Of a stretch of DNA of 64,000 bases, positions 24,336-33,727 are shown one piece after another. The translations under genes were made by a program, and so were the position numbers. Numbering within the stretch: position 1 is the stretch's first letter; the number at the start of each line of letters is the position of its first letter. Below the pieces are notes generated by a model that did not search any database, had not been told where the DNA came from, and saw only the letters and a program-made list of their open reading frames with translations. This DNA comes from Sphingomonas sediminicola (GTDB taxonomy: Bacteria > Pseudomonadota > Alphaproteobacteria > Sphingomonadales > Sphingomonadaceae): assembly GCF_014489515.1 (NCBI RefSeq), contig NZ_CP060782.1:2108001-2172000 (forward strand), written 5' to 3'.

Positions 24336-25115
24336 TCAATCCGCCGGAAAGTCGGGGATCGGCTTCAGGATCTCGAATCGTTCCTTGAGCGGCTTATGGC
24401 CCAGTGGGGGCCAGTCGATCGGCTTTTCATCGCACTTCGTATCCGGCAGCCGGTCAAGCAAGTTGCGGATCAGCGTCAGACGGCCGCGCTTCTGGTTGTT
24501 GAAGTCGACCAGGGTCCACGGCGCCCAGTCGGTATGCGTCGCCTCGAGCATTTCCTCGCGGGCCTTGGTGTAGTCGGCATACTTCGTGCGGGCCGCCTGG
24601 TCGATCGGCGACAATTTCCAGCGTTTCAGCGGGTCGTCGATCCGCTCAGCGAAGCGCTTCTCCTGCTCCTCCTGGTCGCAGGCCAGCCAATATTTGAAGA
24701 GCAGGATCCCGTCGTCGGTCAGCATCTTTTCAAACTGCGGTGCGGCCTTCAGGAATTCGCCAACCTGCTCGTCCTTCGCGAAGCCCATCACCTTCTCGAC
24801 GCCGGCGCGATTGTACCAACTGCGGTCGAACAGGATGATCTGGCCGGTCGTCGGCAGATGCGCCGCATAGCGTTGGAAGTACCACTGCCCGGCTTCGGCC
24901 TCGGTCGGCTTGGGGAGTGCGACGGTGCGGCACTGGCGCGGATTGAGTCGCGCGGCGATCGCCTGGATCGCCCCGCCCTTCCCCGCCGTATCGCGGCCTT
25001 CAAACAGCACGACGACGCGTTGCCCGGTTGCAGCGACCCAGCGGGCCATCGCGACCAGCTCCTCCTGCATCGGCTCGAGCAGCTTTTCGTATTGCTTACG
25101 CTTGAGCTTCGACAT
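24336..25115 (-). CDS. ppk2: Polyphosphate kinase 2
   Basis: 259 residues. Start ATG 25115 preferred; GTG 25124 adds three residues. PPK2 transfers phosphate between polyphosphate and (d)NDP or NMP. Walker A-like GRDTAGKGGAIQAI (residues ~41-54), the lid region with RYAAHLPTTGQI, and Walker B DRSWYNRAGVEKVMGF are all present. The length and 'WYFQRY' fit class I PPK2 enzymes, which phosphorylate NDPs to NTPs, usually GDP or ADP. It stands alone with no PPK1 or exopolyphosphatase beside it. Confidence 0.9.
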   Translation of the reverse strand: MSKLKRKQYEKLLEPMQEELVAMARWVAATGQRVVVLFEGRDTAGKGGAIQAIAARLNPRQCRTVALPKPTEAEAGQWYFQRYAAHLPTTGQIILFDRSWYNRAGVEKVMGFAKDEQVGEFLKAAPQFEKMLTDDGILLFKYWLACDQEEQEKRFAERIDDPLKRWKLSPIDQAARTKYADYTKAREEMLEATHTDWAPWTLVDFNNQKRGRLTLIRNLLDRLPDTKCDEKPIDWPPLGHKPLKERFEILKPIPDFPAD

Positions 25116-25190
25116 CTCCGACACCTCTGTTCCGCAACCCTTTGCGGATCAAAGGCCGTATGAGGACCCAGCGCAAGCTGGGCAGCCTCC

Positions 25191-25835
25191 TCAGCACCAG
25201 TTCCGCGTGATATCCCCGATCTCGCGAGCGAGCCCTTCGCGAACCATCGTCCGGCCGACATCCTTCCCATCGACGGCAACGTTTCGAAGCAGCAAGCCGA
25301 AGCGGTCGAGATCCTGCGGAATCCTGGTGAGCTCCAGCTCACCGGAATTAAGCATGCGCTGGAGCCTTACGGCCGCATTCTGCCCGAGCGCCGCCTCTTT
25401 CGGGCAGGCTGATCCGTATAATTGCGGTGCCTCGATGCCCGCGATCCGGATATTCTTTCCGCCGAGATAGAAGCTGTCGCCGCTGGCAACGCAATTTGTC
25501 AGGCCGCCGTCACTGCAAAGGCCGAAGACGAGCCCCTTGCTGGTTGTTGCGGAGACCGCGGATTGCCGCTCGCCGCGTTCTAGGATGCCGCTCCCCCACA
25601 AGCTGAAGGCAGCTGCTAGAGCGACGACTGCAATCGGCAGGGCGAACCCACGACGCGTGGCAACTGACGGCCGCTCGGAACGTCGAGTGACGGCAAAATC
25701 GGAAATCGGCCGCGAGCCAGTCCAATTTATTGCTGGTCCACCGGAATTCGCATCGGGCCAGTAATCCGTGGCGCGAGTCCACCTTCGCGCGTCGCGGCGC
25801 TCATATCGTGCGATGTTGTCGTTGTGCTTGGCCAA
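25191..25835 (-). CDS. Membrane-anchored thermonuclease-like (SNase) protein
   Basis: 214 residues from TTG 25835 (GGAAGAG seven bases upstream). The N-terminal ~65 residues are basic and cytoplasmic, then one helix (FALPIAVVALAAAFSLWGSG) is followed by an SNase-like domain outside the cytoplasm: GDSFYLGGKNIRIAGIEAPQ, SACPKEAALGQNAA, TRIPQDLDRFGLLLRNV, VREGLAREI. The Arg in NIRIAGI and in DRFGLLLR correspond to SNase catalytic arginines. The usual Asp of 'vD.PE' is replaced by Glu-Ala-Pro, so activity is likely but not certain. Confidence 0.75.
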   Translation of the reverse strand: MAKHNDNIARYERRDARRWTRATDYWPDANSGGPAINWTGSRPISDFAVTRRSERPSVATRRGFALPIAVVALAAAFSLWGSGILERGERQSAVSATTSKGLVFGLCSDGGLTNCVASGDSFYLGGKNIRIAGIEAPQLYGSACPKEAALGQNAAVRLQRMLNSGELELTRIPQDLDRFGLLLRNVAVDGKDVGRTMVREGLAREIGDITRNWC

Positions 25836-25982
25836 TCACTCTTCCCGCGACTCACACCATAAACGAATGACGCCAAGCAGTGGATGCACGCCTGCGAAAA
25901 GTGGCAGTTCGGCGGACCGACGCTTTGTCTCGCCGATTTGCAGCGGAAGCGCCTGTTAACCGGGACCTGCGACAATCCCATC

Positions 25983-26186
25983 ATGATCCCGATGCGTCAC
26001 AGCTGGATATTCAGGAGCCGATGGATGGCGCTCATCTGGGCGGCCGGGATCATCTGGCTGGCCGTCGACATCGCGGTTCCGGACGACAGCTCAAGCAACA
26101 CCGCAGCAAATGCGACCGATGTCACCGGGGCGCCGATCTCCAAGGATGACGAGAAGGCTCTCGTGGACGCGCTCAACAGTCTCTAG
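25983..26186 (+). CDS. Small single-helix membrane protein, unknown
   Basis: 67 residues from ATG 25983. The frame is open to ATG 25884, which would add a Cys-containing strip MHACEKWQFGGPTLCLADLQ and more. Neither start has a clear ribosome site. The certain part is one membrane helix (MALIWAAGIIWLAVDIAV) followed by a polar Asn/Asp/Thr tail (DDSSSNTAANATDVTGAPIS) and a short helix (KDDEKALVDALNSL). No family recognised. It overlaps the thioesterase gene tail by four bases. Confidence 0.45.
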   Translation: MIPMRHSWIFRSRWMALIWAAGIIWLAVDIAVPDDSSSNTAANATDVTGAPISKDDEKALVDALNSL

Positions 26187-26578
26187 ACGAACGGTGCGAT
26201 AACCTCCGGCGGCACACGGATCGGCCGCCCCGACGTCCGATCAATAATCGCCCAACTCGTCCGTGCTCGGACGCAGGTCTTTCCGTCCGGCCCAACGAAC
26301 TCGACGAGACGGTCGAAACGCGCCCCTTTCGGGGCCTCACCGACCCATGTCCGGCCGATGATGCGATCGCCTTCGTAGGCGGCGCGCAAATAATCGATCT
26401 CATGGCGAACCACGACCCAGAAGTAGGCGTCGTGGTGCGTCGGATCGCAGACTGAATGCCAGTGCGCGACGGCGATGGTCTGAATCCACTGGACCCAGAC
26501 CGCATTGTTGACGTGCCCGAGCTCGTCGATGTGCTCCGGCGCCGCCGTGAATTCGAACTCGAATACGGGCCTGGTCAT
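26183..26578 (-). CDS. Acyl-CoA thioesterase, 4HBT hotdog family
   Basis: 131 residues. The 4-hydroxybenzoyl-CoA thioesterase signature is at ~residues 15-34: HIDELGHVNNAVWVQWIQTI, with the catalytic Asp in this stretch. Strands GDRIIGRTWV and RFDRLVEFVGPDGKTCVRA follow, as in YbgC/FadM-like single hotdog enzymes. It hydrolyses an acyl-CoA of unknown chain. It starts at ATG 26578 overlapping the oligopeptidase stop (ATGA), so it is co-translated as the second gene of a pair with ptrB. Confidence 0.85.
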   Translation of the reverse strand: MTRPVFEFEFTAAPEHIDELGHVNNAVWVQWIQTIAVAHWHSVCDPTHHDAYFWVVVRHEIDYLRAAYEGDRIIGRTWVGEAPKGARFDRLVEFVGPDGKTCVRARTSWAIIDRTSGRPIRVPPEVIAPFV

Positions 26579-28635
26579 TGCACCTGCGTCAGGACGAAAC
26601 CGTAGGTTTCCGCGACCTCGTGCAGCCGTTCCCAGCGGCCCGACTTGCCACCGTGCCCCGCACCCATGTTGATCTTTAGCATGAGGAGATTGTCGTCAGT
26701 CTTGTTCTTGCGAAGCTTGGCGGCCCACTTTGCCGGCTCCCAATAGGTCACGCGCGGGTCGTTGAGGCCGCCGGTGATCAGCATCGGCGGGTAATCCTGC
26801 GCCGCGACATTGTCGTAGGGGGAATAGCCGCGGATCGTGTCGAACGCCGCCTTGTCGGTGATCGGATTGCCCCATTCCGGCCACTCTCCCGGCGTCAGCG
26901 GCAGCGTGTCGTCGAGCATCGTATTGAGGACGTCGACGAACGGGACGTCCGCTACGACCGCGCCCCACAGATCTGGATCGGAATTGACGACAGCGCCCAT
27001 CAGCTCGCCGCCAGCAGAGCCACCGTTGATGCCGATGCCGCCCCTGTGTGTGAAACCCTCGGCAATCAGGCCCTTCGCGACATCCACGAAATCGTTGAAC
27101 GTATTGGTGCGCTTCTCGAGCTTGCCGTCCAGGAACCACTGGTAGCCGAGGTCGTCGCCTCCGCGGATGTGGGCGATGGCATAGGCCCAGCCGCGGTCGA
27201 GCAGACTTACGCGATTGCTGTTGAAGGCGGGCGGGATGGCGTGACCGTAAGCGCCGTAAGCGTAAAGGAAGAGCTTGCCGCTGCCGTCCTTCTTGAAGCC
27301 CTTCGGATAGACGACGGAGGCCGGAACCTGCTTGCCGTCGCGGGCTATAATCATCACCCGCTCGGTCTCATATTTTGACGCGTCGTAGCCTGACGGGATT
27401 TCCTGCACCTTCAGGACTTCGAGCCGGTCGTCCTGCGGGTGATAGTCGTAGACCGTCGCCGGCGTGACCAGCGACGAATAAGCCAACCGATAGGCCTCGG
27501 GCGCAAATTCGGGATTGCCGAGGAAGGCGGTGGAGTAGCTCGCTTCGTCGAACGGAATGCGACGCTCTTCACCCTCGTACGTCCGCAGAATCAGCTGATC
27601 GAGGCCATCCACGCGCTGCTGGATCGCGAGGTGATCGCGGTAGGACGTTACGTGGCGCAGATAGACACGGTCGGAACCCGGAATGACTGTCGTCCACTCG
27701 CCCGGATTGGCCGGATCGGCCTCGGCGAGGCGGAAGTTCACATGGTCGTCGTTGGTGAGGATCCACAGCTTCCCGTGCGCAGCGTCGACGTCGTACTGGC
27801 GCTTCTCCTTGCGTGCAGAGACCAGCGTCAGCGGCCGCGTCGGGTCGTCCGCGCCGACGAAGCGCACCTCGCTGGTCGCATTGTCGCCCGTCGCGACGAT
27901 GATCAGGCTGCGGTCCTGCGAATGGCCGACACCGACCGAGAAGCCGAGTTCCTCCGTTTCCTCGTAAAGCGTGACGTCCTGGTCCGTCGTCGTGCCGAGC
28001 CGGTGGAAGCGGGCGCGGTAGCTGCGCCAGTTCTCGTTGACCTCAGTAAAGACGATGCCGTCCGATCCGCTCGTCCAGACCGCGGAGCCGATGCCGACCT
28101 CGGTGACGGTCTCGATGTCCTTGCCGGTGGCGAGGTCGCGGATGCGGATGGCGAAGCGTTCCGCCCCGCTGTCGTCGACGTAGATCGCCGCGAGCTTCGC
28201 GTCCGGGCTGACCTCGAGCGCGCCGAGCCGGAAGTAATCCTTGCCTTCGGCCTCGGCCGGCTCGTCGAAAATGACCTGGTCGTCGCCGCCGCCGACCGGC
28301 TTGCGATACCAGGTCCGGTACTGAGCTCCGGGCTTGAACGCCCACCAGTAAAGGAAGTCGCCGTCGCGAATCGGGACCGAGGATTCGTCCTCCTTGATGC
28401 GCCCCTTCATTTCCTCGAACAGCTCGTCGAGCAGGGCTTTGTGCTGTTCCTGCCAATGCCCGAAATAGTCATTCTCGGCCGTCAGATAGGCGAGCACGTC
28501 CTTGTCGGTGACCTGCGGGTAGCCCTGGTCGCGGATCCAGTGCCATGGATCATCGATCGTCACGCCGTGCCGTTCGTAGGAATAGGGCCGCTCTTCGGCG
28601 ACAGGCGGGGCGGGAAACGCAGCGGGCTTGTCCAT
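26575..28635 (-). CDS. ptrB: Oligopeptidase B (S9A serine peptidase)
   Basis: 686 residues, full length. The N-terminal part (YSYERHGVTIDDPWHWIRDQ) and the beta-propeller (residues ~80-400) close over a C-terminal alpha/beta hydrolase. Catalytic residues: Ser in GINGGSAGGELMGAV, Asp in GLNDPRVTYWEP, and His in NMGAGHGGKSGR. The enzyme cleaves short peptides after Arg or Lys in the cytoplasm. The family's acidic pair for basic side chains was not checked residue by residue. It has no signal peptide. The thioesterase gene follows, coupled by ATGA. Confidence 0.93.
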   Translation of the reverse strand: MDKPAAFPAPPVAEERPYSYERHGVTIDDPWHWIRDQGYPQVTDKDVLAYLTAENDYFGHWQEQHKALLDELFEEMKGRIKEDESSVPIRDGDFLYWWAFKPGAQYRTWYRKPVGGGDDQVIFDEPAEAEGKDYFRLGALEVSPDAKLAAIYVDDSGAERFAIRIRDLATGKDIETVTEVGIGSAVWTSGSDGIVFTEVNENWRSYRARFHRLGTTTDQDVTLYEETEELGFSVGVGHSQDRSLIIVATGDNATSEVRFVGADDPTRPLTLVSARKEKRQYDVDAAHGKLWILTNDDHVNFRLAEADPANPGEWTTVIPGSDRVYLRHVTSYRDHLAIQQRVDGLDQLILRTYEGEERRIPFDEASYSTAFLGNPEFAPEAYRLAYSSLVTPATVYDYHPQDDRLEVLKVQEIPSGYDASKYETERVMIIARDGKQVPASVVYPKGFKKDGSGKLFLYAYGAYGHAIPPAFNSNRVSLLDRGWAYAIAHIRGGDDLGYQWFLDGKLEKRTNTFNDFVDVAKGLIAEGFTHRGGIGINGGSAGGELMGAVVNSDPDLWGAVVADVPFVDVLNTMLDDTLPLTPGEWPEWGNPITDKAAFDTIRGYSPYDNVAAQDYPPMLITGGLNDPRVTYWEPAKWAAKLRKNKTDDNLLMLKINMGAGHGGKSGRWERLHEVAETYGFVLTQVQ

Positions 28636-28689
28636 GCGAACGCTCTTAGCGCGATGACGGGCTACGGGAAGTGGAAGCGGATGAGCCGC

Positions 28690-28718
28690 ATGTCTGCTTT
28701 GGGTGGAAAGCTGACATT
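28690..28718. repeat. Dispersed palindromic repeat, copy 3
   Basis: Differs from copy 1 (10444-10472) only by one base in the right arm (AAAGCTGACAT). It lies between the divergent ptrB and oprB genes. The preceding ~25 bases (GGGAAGTGGAAGCGGATGAG) are also typical of the longer form of this element. Confidence 0.65.
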
Positions 28719-28783
28719 CGCTCGTTCATTCTCACGCTGGGCACGCTTGACATTGTCATCTTCGCCATACGGAATTCACGGGC

Positions 28784-30064
28784 ATGCAGGCGGCATTTCA
28801 AAAATGGACCTTCGGCGCGTTCATGATCGCGTCGACAACGCCGGCCCTCGCTCAACTGCAGGAAACCGGCTCGAACCCAACGTCGCAGGCAGAGGCTGCG
28901 TCGAAAGCGACCTCGCCCCACATCCCCGCACCAAAGGCGGAAGCGGAAGGCGCGGCGGTCGACCTTTCGATCGTCTATACGTTCGACGTTTGGCACAATT
29001 CCCGCGGCGGAATCCGCGAGGGAACTCGCTATCTCGATAATCTCGACCTGACGGCGAAGGTCGATGCCGAGAAACTGCTCGGGTGGCGCGGCGCGACTCT
29101 GTTTGCCTATGCGCTCTACAACAATGGTGAGGGTATGAGCCGCGACCTCACCGGCGATTTCCAATCCGCGTCGAACATTGAGACCGACGTGCGGGCCGGA
29201 CGGCTGTATGAAGCGTGGATCGAGCAACGGTTCGCTAAAGACCAGGCTTCCGTAAAGATCGGCCTTTATGACCTCAATTCCGAGTTCGACTGTCAGCAAA
29301 CGGGCGCCTTGTTCATCAATTCGAGCCAGGGAATCGGCCCGGACTTCTCGCAATCGGGAGAGAATGGACCCTCCATCTTCCCTGTGACCTCTCTGGCATT
29401 GCGGGGGGATTATCGTTTCAAGGGTGGCTGGCTTGTCCGCGCGGCAGTGCTCGACGGGGTCGCCGGAGATCCCAACCATCCGAAGCGCTTCGCCGCGATC
29501 GAGCTGCGTCACGGCGACGGGGCATTGCTCGTTGGCGACGTCGAGCGCGAGCTGGGTCGGTACCGTGCCGTGATCGGCTACTGGCGCTACACGGCTCAGT
29601 TCGACGATATTCTCGCAACCGCGCGGGCCGGCCACCCGGTCCGGGGCGGGGGTAATGACGGCGTTTATATGACCCTGGAACGGCGTTTCGTACCAGTCGA
29701 CCAACAGACCGATTCCGGGCTTCGCGGCTGGCTGCGGCTGGGCTTCGCCAACGACCACTACAATCCGCTCGACCATTTTTTCGGCGGTGGCCTGGTCTAT
29801 ACCGGCCCTTTCAAGCGGCGTGCCGAGGATCAGGTCGGGATCGCGTTCGGCTGGGCCCACTTCGGCAAGCCTTACCGACGCGCCGGTGCGCTCAAGGGAA
29901 ATCCGAGCTTGAACTTTGAACTATCGATCGAGGGAACGTACCGCGCCGTCGTCAACCGCTGGCTGACGCTACAGCCGGACCTCCAATATATCGTCAATCC
30001 CGGTGCCGTCCCCGGCCGGCGCAATGCCCTCTTGTTCGGCCTTAGAACGCAGGTTGGCTTCTAG
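28784..30064 (+). CDS. OprB family carbohydrate-selective porin
   Basis: 426 residues. Signal peptide (GAFMIASTTPALAQ), a Pro/Ala/Lys linker of ~40 residues, then an OprB barrel: VDLSIVYTFDVWHN, LGWRGATLFAYALYNNG, AWIEQRF..DQASVKIGLYD, NSEFDCQQTGALFINSSQGI, PNHPKR, and at the end LTLQPDLQYIVNPGAVPGRR with a terminal aromatic (QVGF). These are hallmark OprB blocks. It forms an outer-membrane channel for sugars or other small solutes. No sugar operon is adjacent. A palindromic repeat sits ~65 bases before the start. Confidence 0.85.
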   Translation: MQAAFQKWTFGAFMIASTTPALAQLQETGSNPTSQAEAASKATSPHIPAPKAEAEGAAVDLSIVYTFDVWHNSRGGIREGTRYLDNLDLTAKVDAEKLLGWRGATLFAYALYNNGEGMSRDLTGDFQSASNIETDVRAGRLYEAWIEQRFAKDQASVKIGLYDLNSEFDCQQTGALFINSSQGIGPDFSQSGENGPSIFPVTSLALRGDYRFKGGWLVRAAVLDGVAGDPNHPKRFAAIELRHGDGALLVGDVERELGRYRAVIGYWRYTAQFDDILATARAGHPVRGGGNDGVYMTLERRFVPVDQQTDSGLRGWLRLGFANDHYNPLDHFFGGGLVYTGPFKRRAEDQVGIAFGWAHFGKPYRRAGALKGNPSLNFELSIEGTYRAVVNRWLTLQPDLQYIVNPGAVPGRRNALLFGLRTQVGF

Positions 30065-30179
30065 TCCATCTTCTCAGAGCGCGTCCGCGGACCGATCTTT
30101 TAGTTGCCTGCGAGCAAAAGTTTCCGGCCATTCAGCCGACGTGGCCAATGGCAGGAATGGGTCGAAAGCGGGAAGCTAA

Positions 30180-30545
30180 TTACACTATCTTACGGCCGTG
30201 CCCTTCCTTGGAAGCAGCGTGAAAGAACGCCGCTGAAATCAGCCACAGGGCTGCAAAAAAGCCGTTGAACAGCAATACCTTTGGCGCGCCACCCGGCATG
30301 TTCGCGGTTACCGGCGCGGTTGCAATCAGGGCGCCGAGGCACAGCTGCATCACCGCTACGCCGAGCATGGTCCGCGCCATGCCTGCGGCGCGGAACCAGG
30401 CGGCGAACCCGCCGACCGCTGCCGCCATGATCACCATGAAGTAGCCGATGCCGGTGCCGTCATCGCGGACGATGGTAGTCCACGCGGTGAGGAACGATGC
30501 CACGATGGCGATGCCGACGCCCGCGCAGTAGGCCGATCCGGTCAT
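30180..30545 (-). CDS. Four-helix membrane protein, unknown
   Basis: 121 residues from ATG 30545; GTG 30554 is an alternative, and AGGAGA lies ~13 bases upstream of ATG. Four hydrophobic helices: YCAGVGIAIVASFLTAWTTI, YFMVIMAAAVGGFAAWF, MLGVAVMQLCLGALIATA and VLLFNGFFAALWLISAAFF, with a basic end (KEGHGRKIV). It resembles uncharacterised small sphingomonad inner-membrane proteins. No function can be assigned. Confidence 0.65.
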   Translation of the reverse strand: MTGSAYCAGVGIAIVASFLTAWTTIVRDDGTGIGYFMVIMAAAVGGFAAWFRAAGMARTMLGVAVMQLCLGALIATAPVTANMPGGAPKVLLFNGFFAALWLISAAFFHAASKEGHGRKIV

Positions 30546-30666
30546 ATGCTCCACTCTCCTGAGATTGCGGTCTTACCATGACATCCGCCGGGATGATTGG
30601 CCTGAGCGGGACGTGAGGAAATCCTGAAAACTTGTTGAGGCTGGCGCGCGGGCCTAGGTAGCGTCC

Positions 30667-32459
30667 ATGTCCAGCTATGCAGACCGCCTGAAGGCACTTC
30701 GCGAGCAGCTCAAGGCCGACCAACTCGACGGCTTTGTTGTCCCGCTTACCGACGAACATATGAGCGAATATGTGGGCAGCTACGCGCAGCGGCTCGCCTG
30801 GCTGACGGGTTTCGAGGGCTCCGCAGGTTCGGCGGTGGTCCTGCCGCAGGAAGCCGCGATCTTCGTCGACGGGCGCTACACGCTTCAGGTGCGTAGCCAG
30901 GTCGACGGCAAGGACTGGTCCTATCAGTCGGTGCCGGAAACCAGCGTTGCCGACTGGCTGAAGGAGCATGCGCCGCAGGGCGCGCGCATCGGCTACGACC
31001 CGTGGCTTCACAGCCGGGACTGGGTGAAAAAGGCGACGGAAGCTCTCGCGGCGCGCGGCGCGGAGCTGGTCGCGGTCGAGCAGAACCCGATCGACAAGGT
31101 CTGGTCCGACCGGCCCGAGGCGTCGAAGGCGCACCTCGCCGTCCAGGCCGAGAAGTACACCGGCCGGTCGTCCGCCGATAAACGCCAGGAAATCGCCGAC
31201 TGGTTGACCGAGAAGCACGCGGACGCGGCCGTCCTGTCGGCGCTCGATTCGATCGCCTGGGCGTTCAATGTGCGCGGGCAGGACGTGTCGCGGACGCCGG
31301 TGGCGCTCGCGTTTGCACTGGTCCGCTCGGACGGCACTGCCGACCTTTTCGTCAATCCCGAGAAGATCAGCGCTGAGGTCCGGCAGCATCTCGGCAACGG
31401 CGTTCGCCTCCACGACCGCAATGCGTTCGAAGCCGCCCTTGGCGAGCTGAAGGGCCAGACCGTCGCGGTCGATCCGGAGCGGGCCGTTGCCGCTATTTTC
31501 GAAGCCCTCGACAAGGCCGGCGCGAAGATCCTTCCGGTCCGCGATCCGACCATCCTTCCGAAGGCGATCAAGAACTCTGTCGAGATCGCGGGTCAGAAGT
31601 CGGCGCAATATCGCGACGGCGCGGCGATTTCGCGCTTCCTGCGCTGGGTCGAGACCGAAGCGCCGAAGGGCGACGTCGATGAGCTCAAAGCCTCCGACTA
31701 TCTCGAAGCGCTCCGCCGCGAGGACCCTGAGCTTCGCGACCTGTCGTTCGACAGCATTTCCGGCGCGGGTCCCAACGGAGCTATCGTCCACTACCGTTCG
31801 AGCGAGAAGACCAACCGCAAGCTGGAGATGAACTCGATCTATCTAATCGATTCGGGCGGCCAGTATCTCGACGGAACGACGGACATCACCCGCACGGTCG
31901 TCATCGGCGAACCGACGGACGAGATGCGCGACCGCTTCACCCGTGTACTGAAGGGTCACATCGCCGTCGCGACCGCGATCTTCCCGAAAGGCACCCGCGG
32001 AACCCAGCTCGACAGCTTCGCCCGGCGGCCGCTGTGGGAAGCTGGCCTTGATTACGCCCACGGCACCGGTCACGGCGTCGGCAGCTTCCTCTCAGTTCAC
32101 GAGGGCCTCAGCGCATCTCACCGGCGGGAAGCGCCCAGGCGGGCGGCGACGAGCCGCTACGCGCGGGCATGATCCTTTCGAACGAGCCCGGTTACTACAA
32201 GACCGGCGAGTACGGCATCCGCATCGAGAACCTCGTGCTGGTCGTGGAGCATCCGGTCGAGGGCGCGGAGAAGGAAACCCTTGCGTTCGAGACGCTGACC
32301 TTCGCACCGATCGAGCGACGGCTGATTAAGAAGGACATGCTGAGCCCGTCGGAGCTGAAGTGGCTCAACGCCTATCACGCCCAGGTGCTGGAAAAGATCG
32401 GCCCGCGGCTGGAAGGCGACGACCTCGCCTGGCTCGAAAAGGCCTGCGCTCCGATCTAG
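30667..32459 (+). CDS. pepP: Xaa-Pro aminopeptidase, M24B (frame broken at ~32103)
   Basis: ~597 residues, the long three-domain aminopeptidase P form. The first domain starts DRLKALREQLKADQLDGFVV, the second GQTVAVDPERAV, the catalytic 'pita-bread' domain from ~residue 310. Metal ligands: Asp in YLIDSGGQYLDGTTDITRTV, His in HGTGHGVGSFLSVHEG, Glu in LSNEPGYY and Glu in YGIRIENLV. It removes N-terminal residues before proline. The frame shifts right after VHEG. One added G at GGG gives GPQRISPAGSAQAGGDEPLRAGMILSNEPG without a break. The cytoplasmic location follows from the absence of a leader. Confidence 0.9.
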
Positions 32460-32472
32460 CTTTGCGGGATGC

Positions 32473-33513
32473 TCAACTGGGCGCGCGGTTTCGCACCCAT
32501 TGCGAGAAGACCCATTTCTGGCCGCTTGTCGGTGCGCGTCCGGCGTGCTGCGTCCTCGGATCGGGTTGGCCCGACCGGTCCACGTTTCTGAACATCAGCG
32601 CATCGCCTGTGGCTCCGCGATGTTCCAGGCCAAGGCGCGGGAAACTCGTTGCTCCTCCCTCGAAATCCTCGTTGAGGTAGACGAGGACGGTCACAATTCG
32701 CTGACCATTGCGCGCAATCTCCTCGCCGAGGGCCTGGGGATCGAGGAAGTCGCAGTGGAGAACGAATTCCTGGCCCACCTCATAATGGAGCACTTGCGAC
32801 ACTTCGAGGCATTGCTGCGGAGCGCCCAGAGCCAGCGCAATTCGCGTGCGAAAGACTTCCGAAATAACGTCCTGGTGGGCGAAGCTGAACGGAGCGAAGC
32901 GATTGGTGCGGCCAGGATCGACACCATGCTGATAGACCTCCGAAGCCTGAAGCCTCGGCCCCGCTGCAGCGATCAGCCACTGGCATTCGGCGGCGGTGGC
33001 GATCGCCGGCACGGCCAGGATCAGCGGATCCGCCGAAAGGGATCGCGGCTGTGGAACGCTGAGGCACTTCGCCATGGAAATGCCTGTCCGGACATCGCGC
33101 CAGGAGCGCCCCTCCCCTGTCTCGGGTACCTGCGGTTCGAACCGGTTGTCTGCAAGCACCCGCAGCTGCTTCGCCGCCCAGACGGATCCTCCCTCCGCCG
33201 CCAGGGCGAGCGAGTCGAGCGCCTTTTCCCAATCGCTTTGCCGACCCACGCCCCGGCATTCGAACACTGCTCGTCTCGCGATGGCTTCGGCGTTTCCTGC
33301 GGCCGCCGCGGCATCGATGAGATCAACGGCCCGTTGCCAATCCGAGGCCGCCGCAGGACCCCCAAGGATCGCCATGCCTTCGCGGAACCGCGCCTCATCG
33401 TCCGAGCCGCCGCCACCTTGGCCCAACTCCCGCGACTGCGCTTTCCTGCGGCGCAGGTTTTCCCGGAGCGCCGCGGCGAGCCGTTCCTCGCGTTGCTTGT
33501 CCTTGCCCGACAT
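32473..33513 (-). CDS. 2OG-Fe(II) oxygenase, prolyl 4-hydroxylase-like, with N-terminal repeat region
   Basis: 346 residues. The front is a charged helix (MSGKDKQREERLAAALRENL) and then Sel1/TPR-like helices (WQRAVDLIDAAAAAGNAEAI, DWEKALDSLALAAEGGSVWA) to ~residue 125. The P4H domain follows: SEVYQHGVDPGRTNRFAPFS, the metal dyad EFVLHCDFLDP (His, Asp), and a late His and Lys in TQHAGRAPTSGQKWVFSQWV (second metal His and 2-oxoglutarate anchor). It hydroxylates proline or a similar residue in an unknown protein. The helical-repeat front probably recruits the substrate. It converges on pepP. Confidence 0.85.
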   Translation of the reverse strand: MSGKDKQREERLAAALRENLRRRKAQSRELGQGGGGSDDEARFREGMAILGGPAAASDWQRAVDLIDAAAAAGNAEAIARRAVFECRGVGRQSDWEKALDSLALAAEGGSVWAAKQLRVLADNRFEPQVPETGEGRSWRDVRTGISMAKCLSVPQPRSLSADPLILAVPAIATAAECQWLIAAAGPRLQASEVYQHGVDPGRTNRFAPFSFAHQDVISEVFRTRIALALGAPQQCLEVSQVLHYEVGQEFVLHCDFLDPQALGEEIARNGQRIVTVLVYLNEDFEGGATSFPRLGLEHRGATGDALMFRNVDRSGQPDPRTQHAGRAPTSGQKWVFSQWVRNRAPS

Positions 33514-33603
33514 GGCACTCCCCTAAGCGTTCGTTCCGGGACCGGGCAAGTCGGGTTGACGGGCGAGACCCGCTTGGCCATAGGCGCGGCTCTTCCGGTC
33601 AGT

Positions 33604-33678
<75 letters not shown>

Positions 33679-33727
33679 CCGTTCCCTAGATTGACGCGCG
33701 TAGCTGGCGCCGCCATGCGGCGAAGCC

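Noticed and set aside
27439..29040. Plus-strand 533-codon frame across ptrB
   Set aside because: Antisense shadow of the oligopeptidase, which has its catalytic triad on the minus strand.
30460..31791. Minus-strand 443-codon frame over pepP and the four-helix protein
   Set aside because: Shadow of pepP. Only the 30180-30545 frame looks like a real minus-strand protein.
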